This document shows positions 22,606-34,506 of a stretch of 62,000 nucleotides of DNA, one piece after another (position 1 is the stretch's first letter; each line of letters begins with the position of its first letter). Source of the stretch: Cryptomeria japonica (Eukaryota > Streptophyta > Pinopsida > Cupressales > Cupressaceae). The notes under the pieces were generated by a model, which searched no databases, was not told the DNA's origin, and worked only from the letters and a program-made list of their open reading frames with translations. The stretch spans positions 378,163,766 through 378,225,765 of the forward strand of contig NC_081407.1 in assembly GCF_030272615.1 (NCBI RefSeq), in the 5' to 3' direction. A program made the translations under genes and the position numbers.

Positions 22606-24904
22606 ATGATTAGTGTTAATTAGTTCTTAATTACGTTTAAAGGTGGCATTAACCTTGTTATGTTAATTGGATATATACGAGGTAATTACTACTTGATGAT
22701 GTTAAATTTTAGCGTAGAACATATCATTTGAGTAATTGTTAAGTAGTGAAATATTTATCGTTGGGCACTAGACATTTAAACGATATACTTTGGAAATGAT
22801 TATCTCCATTTAGATTCTCTTTCTACATTTTTATTTCTATAATCCGTATTATGTAACTGGAATTGGAATTATGAATCTGTAGAGATTGATTTTAGACCAG
22901 TATGTTAATGACGTTTTGGATTGGAGATTAAATATCTTATTTAGTCGATTAATGGTTATCTGAATTTTGTTAATATGAATTGGTTAAAACTCATTATGGC
23001 TTAATTTGCCTGTTCGATGCTTTGAACCTTAGGAGTTAGAAAACCAAGAACAACTTATTCCTAGTTGAGGTAGATAACTGTAATCTGTTTTAGATCATGT
23101 AGAAAATTTGATCGATTTTAATGTTTAAATCAATTTGAGAAGATATTGTCTTTTCTGATTATTGCCTTGCGAGTTTAATTTCTGTATTCGCCTTTAATTA
23201 TGAAATGGCATGTTTTGCTTTGTTTAGTAGGACCCTGTCGTATGTGTTGACTTGGGGTACCTGTTTTTAGTCCTCGATTCGGAGTTGACTGTTGTATTGT
23301 GGTAGTGTCATTTTTGATCATATCCTCTTTGAGTGAGTCGAATAATGATTCATGGTTAACCTTAGTTGTCAGGTCTCTAGTTAGAGTACCATCAGTAAGT
23401 GATTACCCTTGAGTCGTGTTTGACCAAATGATTGTTTCTCTCTTCTTGAACTCCGTTCGTCTTACCATGTGTATTCCTTGGTTTGAGTACGTCCGAGTAT
23501 AGTCTAGTGTCGTATGGGAAAGTGGCTTTCGATTGGGGGCTGCGCCCAAAGTGGCTGCTGGGTAACCCGTCGAAAGTGAGTCTAATAAGTGATAACCTAA
23601 GCAGATTAGAATGTAATCTATAAATAAGATAATGTGCCTCACACATGGGACGAGTGCTATCATAGATTCGACATGCTGTGAGAAGCCCTGAAATGGCAAA
23701 CCATCTTCCTTGTCTTCACGAGAGGATGTGTGGGTCCACATGAGGCTTGGATGGGCCGGAAGCTCGGATTAGGTTGTCAGGGTGACCCAGTGTATGGGAC
23801 CAGGACCTATGAAGACTTGCCATGGTATCCATACCAGGTTGTGTGATGACACTTGTCCCTACGTTCGCTAGTGTGTTGTTGTATTGTTCTGTTAGGAGTA
23901 CCTTTGTGAGTCGTCCTTTTGTCTCTGCCCTTGTGAGTATCGGTTTCATGTTAGACCTTGGGTGGTGATGGCTCAATTTTATGGATGCTCTCATGGACCT
24001 CTTGTTTTAGCTTTGATTATGTTCAGCTGGATCCTGTTCTTTTCAGGGATCGTTTATGTATTGATTGACCGATGCGGTCATTTGTATATTGTTTATGTAT
24101 CGCCTTGATGTAACCTCTTGTATTCCTAACTTTATTAATTATCAGAGGGGTCTTGCAGTTGAGCAGACCCGGAGATGTAGCCCTTTAGGGGTGAACTCCG
24201 AGATCATTATGGTGTTATGTGATGTATTCTCTTATGTTTCCTTTATTCAGCTTTATCATGTATGATTAACTTATGTTAGAATGGTTAAGTGGATAATTGG
24301 AATTAACTATAAATGCTCATATTCAGTTCTTTCTTGGTTGCCATGTTGATCGAATGCGTAAGTGGTTTAGATGAGAATCATCGTAGATGCTTTTATGCAA
24401 TCATCTTTTAAATGCAATAAGTTGGAATATGAAAGAATGTAATTTAGAGTAATGAATTATACTTAGTTGTTGTTAAGAAATTTAAATATGCTTGGAAAGA
24501 TCTCTTATGATTTTGATGAAATCCTAGTGTATTAGAATGTTAGATGTATGATTTGTAATTTTAAATGAAAAGCTTGAATGAGGATTATGAATGGATCTTA
24601 ATGATGAATCTTCACTTGTGAATTACATTTCCCTCTTTTGAAAGAAATTATCCTGATTAAGAATTATCTCGTTGTTAAGGTAATTAGCTTATTGGATTAA
24701 TCGTGTGAGTTAAGTGAATTGTGATATTTAAGTAATCTCGTTGGGAAACTCTTTAGGTGTTGTTGATGTCTTCCGCTATGTAATTCTAAATCTTTGGTAT
24801 CTTGTCGTATCTTAATGTGTTGTAACTTTAAAAAAAAAAAATTTGCACTCTATTCTTGTGTTTTGGCTTTATCCCTTCGGGGTTTCCTGGCGGGGCATTA
24901 CATT

Positions 24905-24918
24905 TGGTATCAGAGCCC
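24905..24918 (+). promoter_or_regulatory. Primer binding site, tRNA-iMet type
   Basis: TGGTATCAGAGCCC begins two bases after the LTR end. It is the standard plant initiator-methionine tRNA complement used to prime minus-strand synthesis. Confidence 0.93.
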
Positions 24919-27179
24919 ATGTTGCAAACATTGGGATCTCTGGTGTCGCGTGTGCCCTCCATTTGTGTGAGGTGTATCGACCTTATGTGTATGCTTGTCC
25001 TCCTTTTGCATGTGAGTGATTGAGCAGACCTTAGCTTGTGTGGAACGTGTGTGTTCACACCTTGTTTTCGCATTCTTGATGTTGGTGTTTGAGTGCTTAT
25101 TTGTGCATTGTTTGCTTATTGATGTCTTGGTCTACGATTACTCTTACCTTGAAAGAGTGTCGTATGTACCTCCCATTATTGAGTGTTGAACTCTTTAGAC
25201 CAATCCATTTGGGTCGGTTCGTGCTTGTCTTGAATCTAAAAGTGCGTATTGTGATTGTTTGAGATTATGATCTAGCTTAGTGTTGTTCGCTTGAAGGACT
25301 AGTATGGAAATTATTGAATGCTTATTTTGTAGAAAATTAAATGATTATCGCCATTCCTCTCTCTCTTTCTGGAAATTAAAATGATTAAGATATGTGTAAT
25401 TATCTTTGATTTGAGTTTCTTGTTTGTGAGAGAAAAGGGTGTGACTTCTTGAACCCTTGAGTGAGCCTTATGTCGTTTATGTTTTAGATTATTAAATGGG
25501 CTATGGGTTTAAAAATCTATTTTGAGTGATGGGAGAAACTGTATGTGTATGTTTAAAGAATTCTCCATGTGTATGTTGTAGGAGTAGCATGATTAAAATT
25601 CTACCTTAGTAAGGTGCATTTCTATGCGAATAGATGAATTATGTGAAACTGCTTGGTTTGTAGAAGAAGTATAAAAAGGAGCATGTTATTGTAGCTTCGA
25701 GAGAGTATTAATGTGTTTTCCGAAAGATTGTCTTATGTGGTTCATTAAACCAGTTTAATCGAAGATTTATTATAGCTAATGCTCCATTGAACTCGCTTTT
25801 GGGTATATGTATTACCTTAATGTGTTTAGCAAGTGCGAATGGAAAAGCTTGTTTGATGTGCATGCATTAATATGTCCTATTTGGTTAATAGCTCTTTGCT
25901 TGTCTTTGATCGTAATGTGATCTTTTCTAATAGGTTGCAAATTATGACATGTGTCTATATTGTATTATTATAAGTGAGTGTTCTTATGAGGTCTTGCATT
26001 ATCGAAAAGATTGCCTCTCTTGATCTCTATTTTGTTTGGAAAGCTAGAACCTCCTATTGCAACCATAATTATTGGAATGTTTTGTTAGGCTGATTGTCAT
26101 CCTTCTTAATGGTAGCGAAATGATAATCGTGTAATTGAAATGATAGGCTTATAGTGGGAAATTTTATATTATCGTGTGATCTTGTTGATCTTGTGTCTTC
26201 GCAGGAAACAGTTTGATTATCAAACTCTCTTTCCCCTCTCTTTCCCTAATCCTAAGATTTTTAAAGATCGTATTAAAGAATGCATTGATCTAAATAGAAT
26301 GTTTATAAAACATGTGAAATTGTATGTTGCTTTTTGGCTTCATAGTGATAGATGAAAGTCTTAAGCTTTAGAAATGAATTTGCTTAGCTAGTAATTTAGT
26401 TATGAATGCTTAGTGAGATTCGAGAAAGCTATAGGAATGATGTTAATTCCTTATATAAATGTGAATTGTTAATAATTTCAGTACTTGTATCTAGAGTAAA
26501 TTTGATTCAGTTATTTATGTAGAAAGCATAATTGGAATCTTCCTTGTATAGATGTTAGTGTACTGAAAAGTACTCCCCGTCAATGTGACTAAACCAGTAC
26601 TGGTGTAATTGTGTGTATTGTAAGAAACCAGTGCTTATTATATGTGCCCATGGATTGGTGAAGTAATCAACCATGGAGGATATGTTTCTTATGAGTATGG
26701 GAAACCATACTGTTTATGTAATGTTGCTTATTTGTTCCCTGTTGAGTACCAAACCTCGGGTTGTGGGTAACTCGGTATGTTAAGGGGTAGTATTCGAAGT
26801 GACCGTTCCTTGAATAGTATGGATTGGCGTACGAGTAATGTCGGCGCGAAGCGACTTTAGCTTCTCTACTTCGAGGAATGATATAGTTGTACTACTAAAC
26901 TATATCAAAGGTGTACTCAATACTTTCCCTTGTGATGAACCTATTTACGAGGTTTATGTGTGCCAGCTTATTCCTATCCTTTATTTTGAGCATATAGATG
27001 GCAGTTTTTGAGCATATTGTTGGATTCTATTGGAGCATCAGTTGCCTTGTCTTCATGAGAGGCGTGTTATTGTTCTTACATAAGTTGCCAACTGACTAGT
27101 GTTGGTAGACTTGTGGGTAGACCTTAGCCATGTATACCTCTGGCTAACGGCGAGTATCTTGAGAGGAACATCACTATGC

Positions 27180-27430
27180 GGAGTGTGACCAGCGCGTGCC
27201 TTATCCGCGGGGTACACTGCCATGCAGGATACGTCCATTGTGTGTGTTGTCCGCTTGGAGTATTTCCATGCCGTGCTGAGAGACGATGTGGGATGTAGTA
27301 GACATTTCCATGCGGCCTACCGCTAGGTATTGGGTAGTGCCATGCCACGTGACGACGTGATGCGGGGTGATGTCGAGGTGCACACTGCCATGCCATGTGG
27401 ATGTGTGACTTGGCCACACCACATGATGAG
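27180..27430. repeat. Degenerate CCATGC-rich repeat in the LARD domain
   Basis: CTGCCATGC, TTCCATGCC, TTTCCATGCG, GTGCCATGCC and CTGCCATGCC recur every 30-55 bp in an unusually GC-rich 250-bp stretch, consistent with an old tandem array. Confidence 0.55.
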
Positions 27431-28681
27431 CTACTAGGATAGCTAGACGATTGTTCCTTCCTTCCTCGTTGGTGGCTAGCTATTAGTCACGTAGTGATGT
27501 AATGTGCAATTGTGATTTTCTTTTAATTAATTAATTATTTCCTTGTGGGCCAGCAATTTATTCTACTTTGACTGTGAAGGTTTAGCCACGATCTTGTGAT
27601 CTTTTGCACTTTTGATTTGGTGTTGAGATTCCGGATTATTTTCTTGCCTTACTGTTGGAATTGAGGATTTATTATCTTTATTCTTCTGTACTTTGGTGGC
27701 TAAACTGGTTTATCATTATTGTTTTCGGATGCTGGTCTTGTGTTGCAATGTGAATTCCTCTCCAAGAACATAGGAGACGGGCTTGGATGAGTGTATATGA
27801 GGAAGTAGATGCAAGGAACCTTGAGGATGGAGGTATGTGAGGCTGTGAAAGCAGCTAGTATCCACTACCTACCTATGTGTGGTGACTATCTCTTGGAGGC
27901 TAACCACCTTGTTCAACAAGGGATATTCACAAAGGTCTTGTATGGAAGGTAGCACCACTATGGTGTGCCTAGCACCATCGAGCCTTTGAGTGAGATATTG
28001 GATTTTTATGATCATATTGTTGTTATGAGATCAGGCATAGAGATGTTGATCGTGCATGTTATCTGTGACTGAGCATTAGACATGCTCACATGTGGCCTTT
28101 TATGTTATGCATTCCAGTTATGTGGATGATTATTATTTGTATCATGGAGTAAATTGTATTAACTTGTCGCTATGTTATGGGACATAGTCTTTGGAAAGGT
28201 TTTCTTATGCCTGGCAAGTGTAAACAATTGAGTTATTTTGTTGCTCTTATTTCATGAAAGCTAATTTGGCTGTAGAAATTGATATTTTGAGCTAGTTCTA
28301 TGTTATTAAATCTTATGATAAAGATGGATTGGTAAAGGAAAATTGATCTTATGGCATGTTTTCCTATCATTTTTGATCGATGATTATGGTAATTGTTGTT
28401 TACCTCCTTGTAATGTTTTAATTTGGTGTAATGAAAGGAAGAAAATTCTTGTTTTTCTGCTATGATGGTTGATAATTCCTAGAATATTTTAAGGAATGTA
28501 TGGATTTAGATGTATCTTGCCAATGGATAATGGCGTTTGTAAAAGATTTTGCAATAATATTTCATTTATTTATGGAAAGATTTCTATGTGCAATTTGATC
28601 TTTGTTGAATGAGTTTCAGGGCTGATGCGTATGACATGTTCTCCATCTAGCCTTACGACTTCCAGGAGTAAGTCGGAACCT

Positions 28682-28693
28682 AGGGGGGGGGAA
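28682..28693 (+). promoter_or_regulatory. Polypurine tract of LARD-like element
   Basis: AGGGGGGGGGAA directly abuts the 3' LTR start TGTAGT, the expected site for plus-strand priming. Confidence 0.92.
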
Positions 28694-31600
28694 TGTAGTA
28701 CCCCTGCCCTAATCTATTTCTAACCTTGGTTTAATCTTGATTAGTTTATTGTAATATTATGTTATGGTCAGATGTTTGATTTAACGCATAGCTGTTGATG
28801 TGGTTTCTCACTAGTTATGTGCAAGTTATTCAGTGTTCCTATTTCATGATATTAGAATCGGACTAATGCTCTCATTAAGTTATTATATATGTATGCATGT
28901 ATGTTCTTTGGTTGCAGGATATTTCAGGTACAACGCCGCTTGAATGCGAGGTTCGTCTTCACCTGGAATTGCAGGTTTGAGTGTACCTTTTTAATCCTTA
29001 GAGTTGGATTAGGTGGTTGTAAGACCCTAGTTGACCTTCGTCGTGCTCAAGTGAGCATCGCCAGTCGTCGTCGGTAATCCCTTTTTGTTTGGGTTTGCGA
29101 GTCGTCTGTTTGGTTGACCTTCTCGGTTTGCGTGCTTGGTGTGTTTGGATAAATTGATTAATTAGTCCTTAGTAATTATCGTGATTAAATATGCGTTTGT
29201 GCATTGAAGATTAATGGATTAAATTAATCGGGTTTTCGTTATGCGAGTTTTCGTTGATATTGGATTGCTTGTTTTAAATTTGGAGTAAGTTTGATTAAAT
29301 GACTGATTTTGATTATTAAATGCATTATATACATGCTATTGAAAAGAAAGTTTTATATTTTATCGCAATAGATTTAATTGCTTTATGTTGGATTATTATA
29401 TCGAAAGGTTAAATTTGATTAGATGAGAAATTGAATTTTGAATTGATAAAGCAAGTTAATTTGTTGATAGTTAGAAAGGATTAATTTTGTGAATTATTTG
29501 TAAATAAAATTTTTAATTCCAAAAATAGAATTTTTGGGTCAACTCTTCCATATAACCCAAATTTGGGGAAAAATGGAAGTATGGACATTTTTGGAGAAGA
29601 TTTTGATTGGAAAGATTTTTGGAGAGGTTTGGGAAGGAATGTTGCTGGATCTGGCAGGTGGGCTCTCCTTCAGCCATTCCAGGATTGCGTGTTAAGGTAG
29701 GATCCAACTCTCAATTTTAGTTTTTGTTTGAAATGGAAATGGGGGTTTTATCTGGTTTGGGATTCTCCATTGTCTGCGATGCTTATGAACTGATTCAGTA
29801 AATTAACCAGCTTGGCTGGAAGTGTTTTTGTGATGTTGTTTTCCTCTTTTCCTTTTGGGCGTTTGAAACCCTTGGGAGTTTTAAAAAAATGAGCAAACCA
29901 TCAAGGAATATGATAACAAACCCAGTTCGTTTAAACCGAACTCATAGTAAATCGAAATTTATATTCATGATGAAATTTGCGGTGGGCGTTTGGATTTTTA
30001 TTGTTTCCGAACTATGTTTTTTTTTTAAAAAAAAATAAGAAAATATATATCATTTTCGAACTGTGTTTATATTTTTTTTTAGCGCTGTGCGTTTTTGTTC
30101 GAAATCAATCTGGGCGTTTTTTTTTTTGGTTCAGACTGTGTTTTGGGGATTGGGAGGTGGGGAGCGGAGCTCCACCCGCTCCTCCTCCCTTCCCCCGCAC
30201 GTCTCCCCTTCTCCTTCCCCCGTCCTGTGCTCCTCCCCCGCTCGTGTGTGTGTGGGTTGCTGTGGCCGCGGCCCTGCGGACACCGCAGTGGCGCCACCCA
30301 CGCCTTGCTCTGCGGCTAGGGTTAGGGCAGGGCCCGTGTTCTTATGCATTTTCTTATGCGTTTTCAAACGCGTTTTCCTTGTTGTAAATCGCAGTTTATC
30401 AAATGGGTTTTTTGTTTTATGTATTTTTTTCCCATTCAAAAAAAAGAAAGCTTATAACATGTTGAATATTATAAAATGGGTTTTTTCTTTTAATGTATGA
30501 TTTTCCCATTAAAAAAAAATGCTTATCATATGTTGAATATTATTTTAATGATTAGTGTTAATTAGTTCTTAATTACGTTTAAAGGTGGCATTAACCTTGT
30601 TATGTTAATTGGATATATATGAGGTAATTACTACTTGATGATGTTAAATTTTAGCGTAGAACATATCATTTGAGTAATTGTTAAGTAGTGAAATATTTAT
30701 TGTTGGGCACTAGACATTTAAACGATATACTTTGGAAATGATTATCTCCATTTAGATTCTCTTTCTACATTTTTATTTCCGTAATCCGTATTATGTAACT
30801 GGAATTGGAATTATGAATCTGTAGAGATTGATTTTAGACCAGTATGTTAATGACGTTTTGGATTGGAGATTAAATATCTTATTTAGTCGATTAATGGTTA
30901 TCTGAATTTTGTTAATATGAATTGGTTAAAACTCATTATGGCTTAATTTGCCTGTTCGATGCTTTGAACCTTAGGAGTTAGAAAACCAAGAACAACTTAT
31001 TCCTAGTTGAGGTAGATAACTGTAATCTGTTTTAGATCATGTAGAAAATTTGATCGATTTTAATGTTTAAATCAATTTGAGAAGATATTGTCTTTTCTGA
31101 TTATTGCCTTGCGAGTTTAATTTCTGTATTCGCCTTTAATTATGAAATGGCATGTTTTGCTTTGTTTAGTAGGACCCAGGGTGACCCAGTGTATGGGACC
31201 AGGACCTATGAAGACTTGCCATGGTATCCATACTAGGTTGTGTGATGACACTTGTCCCTACGTTCGCTAGTGTGTTGTTGTATTGTTCTGTTAGGAGTAC
31301 CTTTGTGAGTCGTCCTTTTGTCTCTGCCCTTGTGAGTATCGGTTTCATGTTAGACCTTGGGTGGTGATGGCTTAGTTTTATGGATGCTCTCATGGACCTC
31401 TTGTTTTAGCTTTGATTATGTTCAGCTGGATCCTGTTCTTTTCAGGGATCGTTTATGTATTGATTGACCGATGCGGTCGTTTGTATATTGTTTATGTATC
31501 GCCTTGATGTAACCTCTTGTATTCCTAACTTTATTAATTATCAGAGGGGTCTTGCAGTTGAGCAGACCCGGAGATGTAGCCCTTTAGGGGTGAACTCCGA

Positions 31601-32301
31601 GATCATTATGGTGTTATGTGATGTATTCTCTTATGTTTCCTTTATTCAACTTTATCATGTATGATTAACTTATGTTAGAATGGTTAAGTGGATAATTGGA
31701 ATTAACTATAAATGCTCATATTCAGTTCTTTCTTGGTTGCCATGTTGATCGAATGCGTAAGTGGTTTAGATGAGAATCATCGTAGATGCTTTTATGCAAT
31801 CATCTTTTAAATGCAATAAGCTGGAATATGAAAGAATGTAATTTAGAGTAATGAATTATACTCAGTTGTTGTTAAGAAATTTAAATATGCTTGGAAAGAT
31901 CTCTTATGATTTTGATGAAATCCTAGTGTATTAGAATGTTAGATGTATGATTTGTAATTTTAAATGAAAAGCTTGAATGAGGATTATGAATGGATCTTAA
32001 TGATGAATCTTCGCTTGTGAATTACATTTCCCTCTTTTGAAAGAAATTATCCTGATTAAGAATTATCTCGTTGTTAAGGTAATTAGCTTATTGGATTAAT
32101 CGTGTGAGTTAAGTGAATTGTGATATTTAAGTAATCTCGTTGGGAAACTCTTTAGGTGTTGTTGATGTCTTCCGCTATGTAATTCTAAATCTTTGGTATC
32201 TTGTTGTATCTTAATGTGTTGTAACTTTAAAAAAAAAAAATTTGCACTCTATTCTTGTGTTTTGGCTTTATCCCTTCAGGGTTTCCTTGCGGGGCATTAC
32301 A
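28694..32301 (+). repeat. 3' LTR of LARD-like element (3,608 bp)
   Basis: Collinear with the 5' LTR except for the internal deletion whose junction is at 31,177/31,178 (GACCC joined to AGGGTGACCC) and a small GC-island deletion near 30,275. It ends GGGGCATTACA at 32,301. Confidence 0.93.
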
Positions 32302-33345
32302 TCTCTGACTCGGAAATGGATTTGGAAGAAAGTGGGGTTTCTCTTGATGACCCTGAATATAAACCTGCGGATGAAGGGGAGATGATGGTCAACCCTAGGA
32401 CATTTAGCAGCAAGAATCCTCCCAGATGGGCAGGTAGAAAATACAAAACCAGCAACAAACTAATCTCTAAGGCCGAGCCCCTCTCTAAAAAGAAAAATTT
32501 GGTGGCTAAGGACCATGGTCCGAAGATTTCGGATCAAGGAATTAATTTGGACATCCCTATCAATGTCCTCAAAGAAAAATAGGGGAACATGGCCAAAGAA
32601 GAGAATAGTGGGATATAGAGGACTGGTAACCTAATGAATCCGGTTATGGAAGCTACCAGAAGCCAGGAGAGCTGATGGAAGTGGGTGGAGCATGAATTTT
32701 ATACCCTCAAAGAGGGGGTTAAAGAGATTATTGATATCTTCACTACTTCCCCTGAGCCCAGCAAATCTGAGAAACTCATGATTATGACCCAAAAGCTCTC
32801 CCAGGACGTCGAGGTGATGAAATGCAATCACGAACAAAGAATTGGAAAGGTGGAGCAGGCTATGGTGGAGATTAAGAAAACTTTCAAGAACCTGGTGACA
32901 TAAGCAAAGAAGCCATGAACAATAGTATAGAGGGGCTTGAAAAGATCAATTCCATGGTTGTTGATTATAGATCCTACCATAGTGAACTGGTGAAAGATAT
33001 TGGAGGGGAAGATATGGCTATTGGAGATAGGAAAACCACTGGTCCTAGTTCCAGAACCAAAAGTAGGAGTAGCAACAAGGGTATCTCCAGATTCATTATG
33101 GAGGAACAGGAGGAATTCAACAAGATTTCCATCCAGAAGAACAAGGATCTGGTGCTCTCTCTTAATTGAGAGTCTTTCTTTTTTTTGTCTTGTTTGTCTG
33201 TGTCTATTTTGTTTTTGTGACTGCTCGAGGGTGCTCCCGTATTTTGATGTTGGTTCATGTCTATTTGGCTGATGGTCAGTTGTTATAAAACTTTTGGTTT
33301 TGGGTCCATATAAAACCTATTTATCTTTATCAAAAACATGTGAAA
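32302..33345 (+). pseudogene. LINE-type retroposon: ORF1-like C-terminus plus 3' tail
   Basis: It starts exactly at the LARD 3' LTR end. A coding-like region reads MDLEESGVSLDDPEYKPADE, then a coiled-coil-like stretch (32,685-32,903: LSQDVEVMKCNHEQRIGKVE), broken by several stops and a frame change near 32,910. The end (33,170-33,345) is T/G-rich and closes GGGTCCATATAAAACC, then TTTATCTTTATCAAAAACA, like plant LINE 3' termini. It differs in sequence from LINE copies A and B, so it is another family or a non-autonomous derivative. Confidence 0.6.
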
Positions 33346-33567
33346 CAAATTAGATGAATAATAAAAGATAAAATATCTAACTTTACAAAAAAAATATTTT
33401 GTTTACAAATAAATTTATAAGTCATGTTTATCCTCCAAACAATTTAGACTTACCAATGTAAAGTAAAATTATATGACGTACAAAAGTTAAAAATCGGTTA
33501 AAAATTTTGCTTACAAAAGTTTTTGAGTTTTGAAATTATAATATATTGAATTTATGGCAATGAGTTT

Positions 33568-34368
33568 CTAAACAAAATTAACTTCCTTATCAACATATTT
33601 CTTAGGATGAGGAGGAGAAGAAATGGAAGTGAGAAGAACATTGGAATCTCTCTTTGTGATAATAGCATTATATTTGTGATGTATTTTGGGACCATAATTT
33701 TGCTCCAATTGTCTTTTCATATCACTTCTTCAACATATCCATTTTGCAACTTTTGAGATATTGTTACAAGGTGTCTTTGGCTTGTTATCATTAATCATGT
33801 GTTGGTTTTGGGGTTGAGTAGGATGTTGAAGAAACCGAGGCCTCACATAACTAGAAACATGAATAATATTTACATGATTAAGCTCTTTGTTCTCTGAGGA
33901 CTCATCTTTAGGAGAGAGAGAATCAAGGAAAGTGATAATGATTTCATCTTCTTGCTCCAAGGTATCTTTATGGGTAAGACAAACTCTGGGAGAAGGATTA
34001 ACTGTATCCATCAATGCTTCATCTCTAGGAGGAATGCCATGCATAGAAGATAAAGTGACATTAAGGAAAGTGTTTATGATATCACACTCTTCCTCTAGCA
34101 TATCCCTATGTGAGAGGAGCATTTTAGGAGAAAGATCCACATCATTCATCAAAACTTCATCCTTAGGAGAGAGAGTTTTAAAAGAAGTGCTAATAATATT
34201 TTATCGCACTAAAGTGTCCTCATGGGTAGGAGGATCCTTAGGAGAGGGTAAACCATAACTATGAATGAAAGGAATAGCTAGATTATCATCATATGGGTAA
34301 AAGGAAACATCATGAAAATCTTGAATAAAACTTGAAATTGAAATAGCAAAATAATTTAACAACTCCAT
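33568..34368 (-). pseudogene. Acidic repeat-bearing ORF of a non-autonomous LTR element
   Basis: A single 267-codon frame runs from ATG at 34,368 to TAG at 33,568, interrupted only by TAA (34,201-34,203, codon 56) and TGA (just before 33,730). It contains about three diverged 40-residue units with the core SPK...LTHKDTLEQEDEIIITFL and LSPKDE. It has no gag, protease, RT or integrase motif. It lies about 120 bp downstream of a primer binding site and LTR on the same strand, so it is the first ORF of that element. Function unknown. Confidence 0.6.
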
Positions 34369-34488
34369 CTACAACTTGGATCAAACAAGATACTCATAAT
34401 CCATCAAAGGTACAACCAAAGAAATGTTCTCTCAATGTATGCAATGAAAATATACAGTTTAAAACCAAAAGATATGCAAGTGTCAGAA

Positions 34489-34503
34489 GAGTCAGGTTCA
34501 CCA
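34489..34503 (-). promoter_or_regulatory. Primer binding site of minus-strand LTR element
   Basis: On the minus strand the LTR ends CCATTACA, then TTT, then TGGTGAACCTGACTC, the layout of a PBS (beginning TGG) next to an LTR. I cannot name the tRNA. Confidence 0.65.
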
Positions 34504-34506
34504 AAA

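Larger units (their letters stand above)
20727..24902 (+). repeat. 5' LTR of LARD-like element (4,176 bp)
   Basis: Terminal TGTA...TACA. It is longer than the 3' LTR because it retains about 543 bp (23,236-23,778) that the 3' LTR lacks and about 27 bp within the GC-rich patch near 22,310. Confidence 0.93.
24903..28693 (+). other. LARD internal non-coding domain
   Basis: Mixed-composition DNA between the LTRs, free of plus-strand ORFs. The only frames of 60 codons or more are on the minus strand and low in quality. It may hold packaging and dimerisation signals. The last 60 bp (TGACATGTTCTCCATCTAGC and on) resemble the pre-PPT end of gypsy-type elements, which suggests a gypsy-lineage ancestor. 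Confidence 0.8.
20727..32301 (+). mobile_element. LARD-like non-autonomous LTR retrotransposon, complete
   Basis: Two direct repeats, 20,727-24,902 and 28,694-32,301, both start TGTAGTACCCCTGCC and end GGGGCATTACA. A tRNA-iMet-type primer binding site follows the first and a polypurine tract precedes the second. The 3,791-bp internal region has no plus-strand open frame of 60 codons or more, and no gag, protease, RT or integrase motif. Giant LTRs around a 3-4 kb non-coding domain is the definition of LARDs, first described in Triticeae. Such elements need proteins supplied in trans. LTR differences look like about 2% over the first 400 bp, suggesting a fairly recent insertion. No target-site duplication is visible (ATGTT left, TCTCT right). 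Confidence 0.9.

Noticed and set aside
24065-24265. Open frame repeated at 31,464-31,664
   Set aside because: It is duplicated only because it lies in the LTRs. It is short and has no family resemblance.
27053-27422. Three overlapping minus-strand frames in the LARD interior
   Set aside because: Opposite strand to the element, mutually overlapping, and caused by the CCATGC-rich array.
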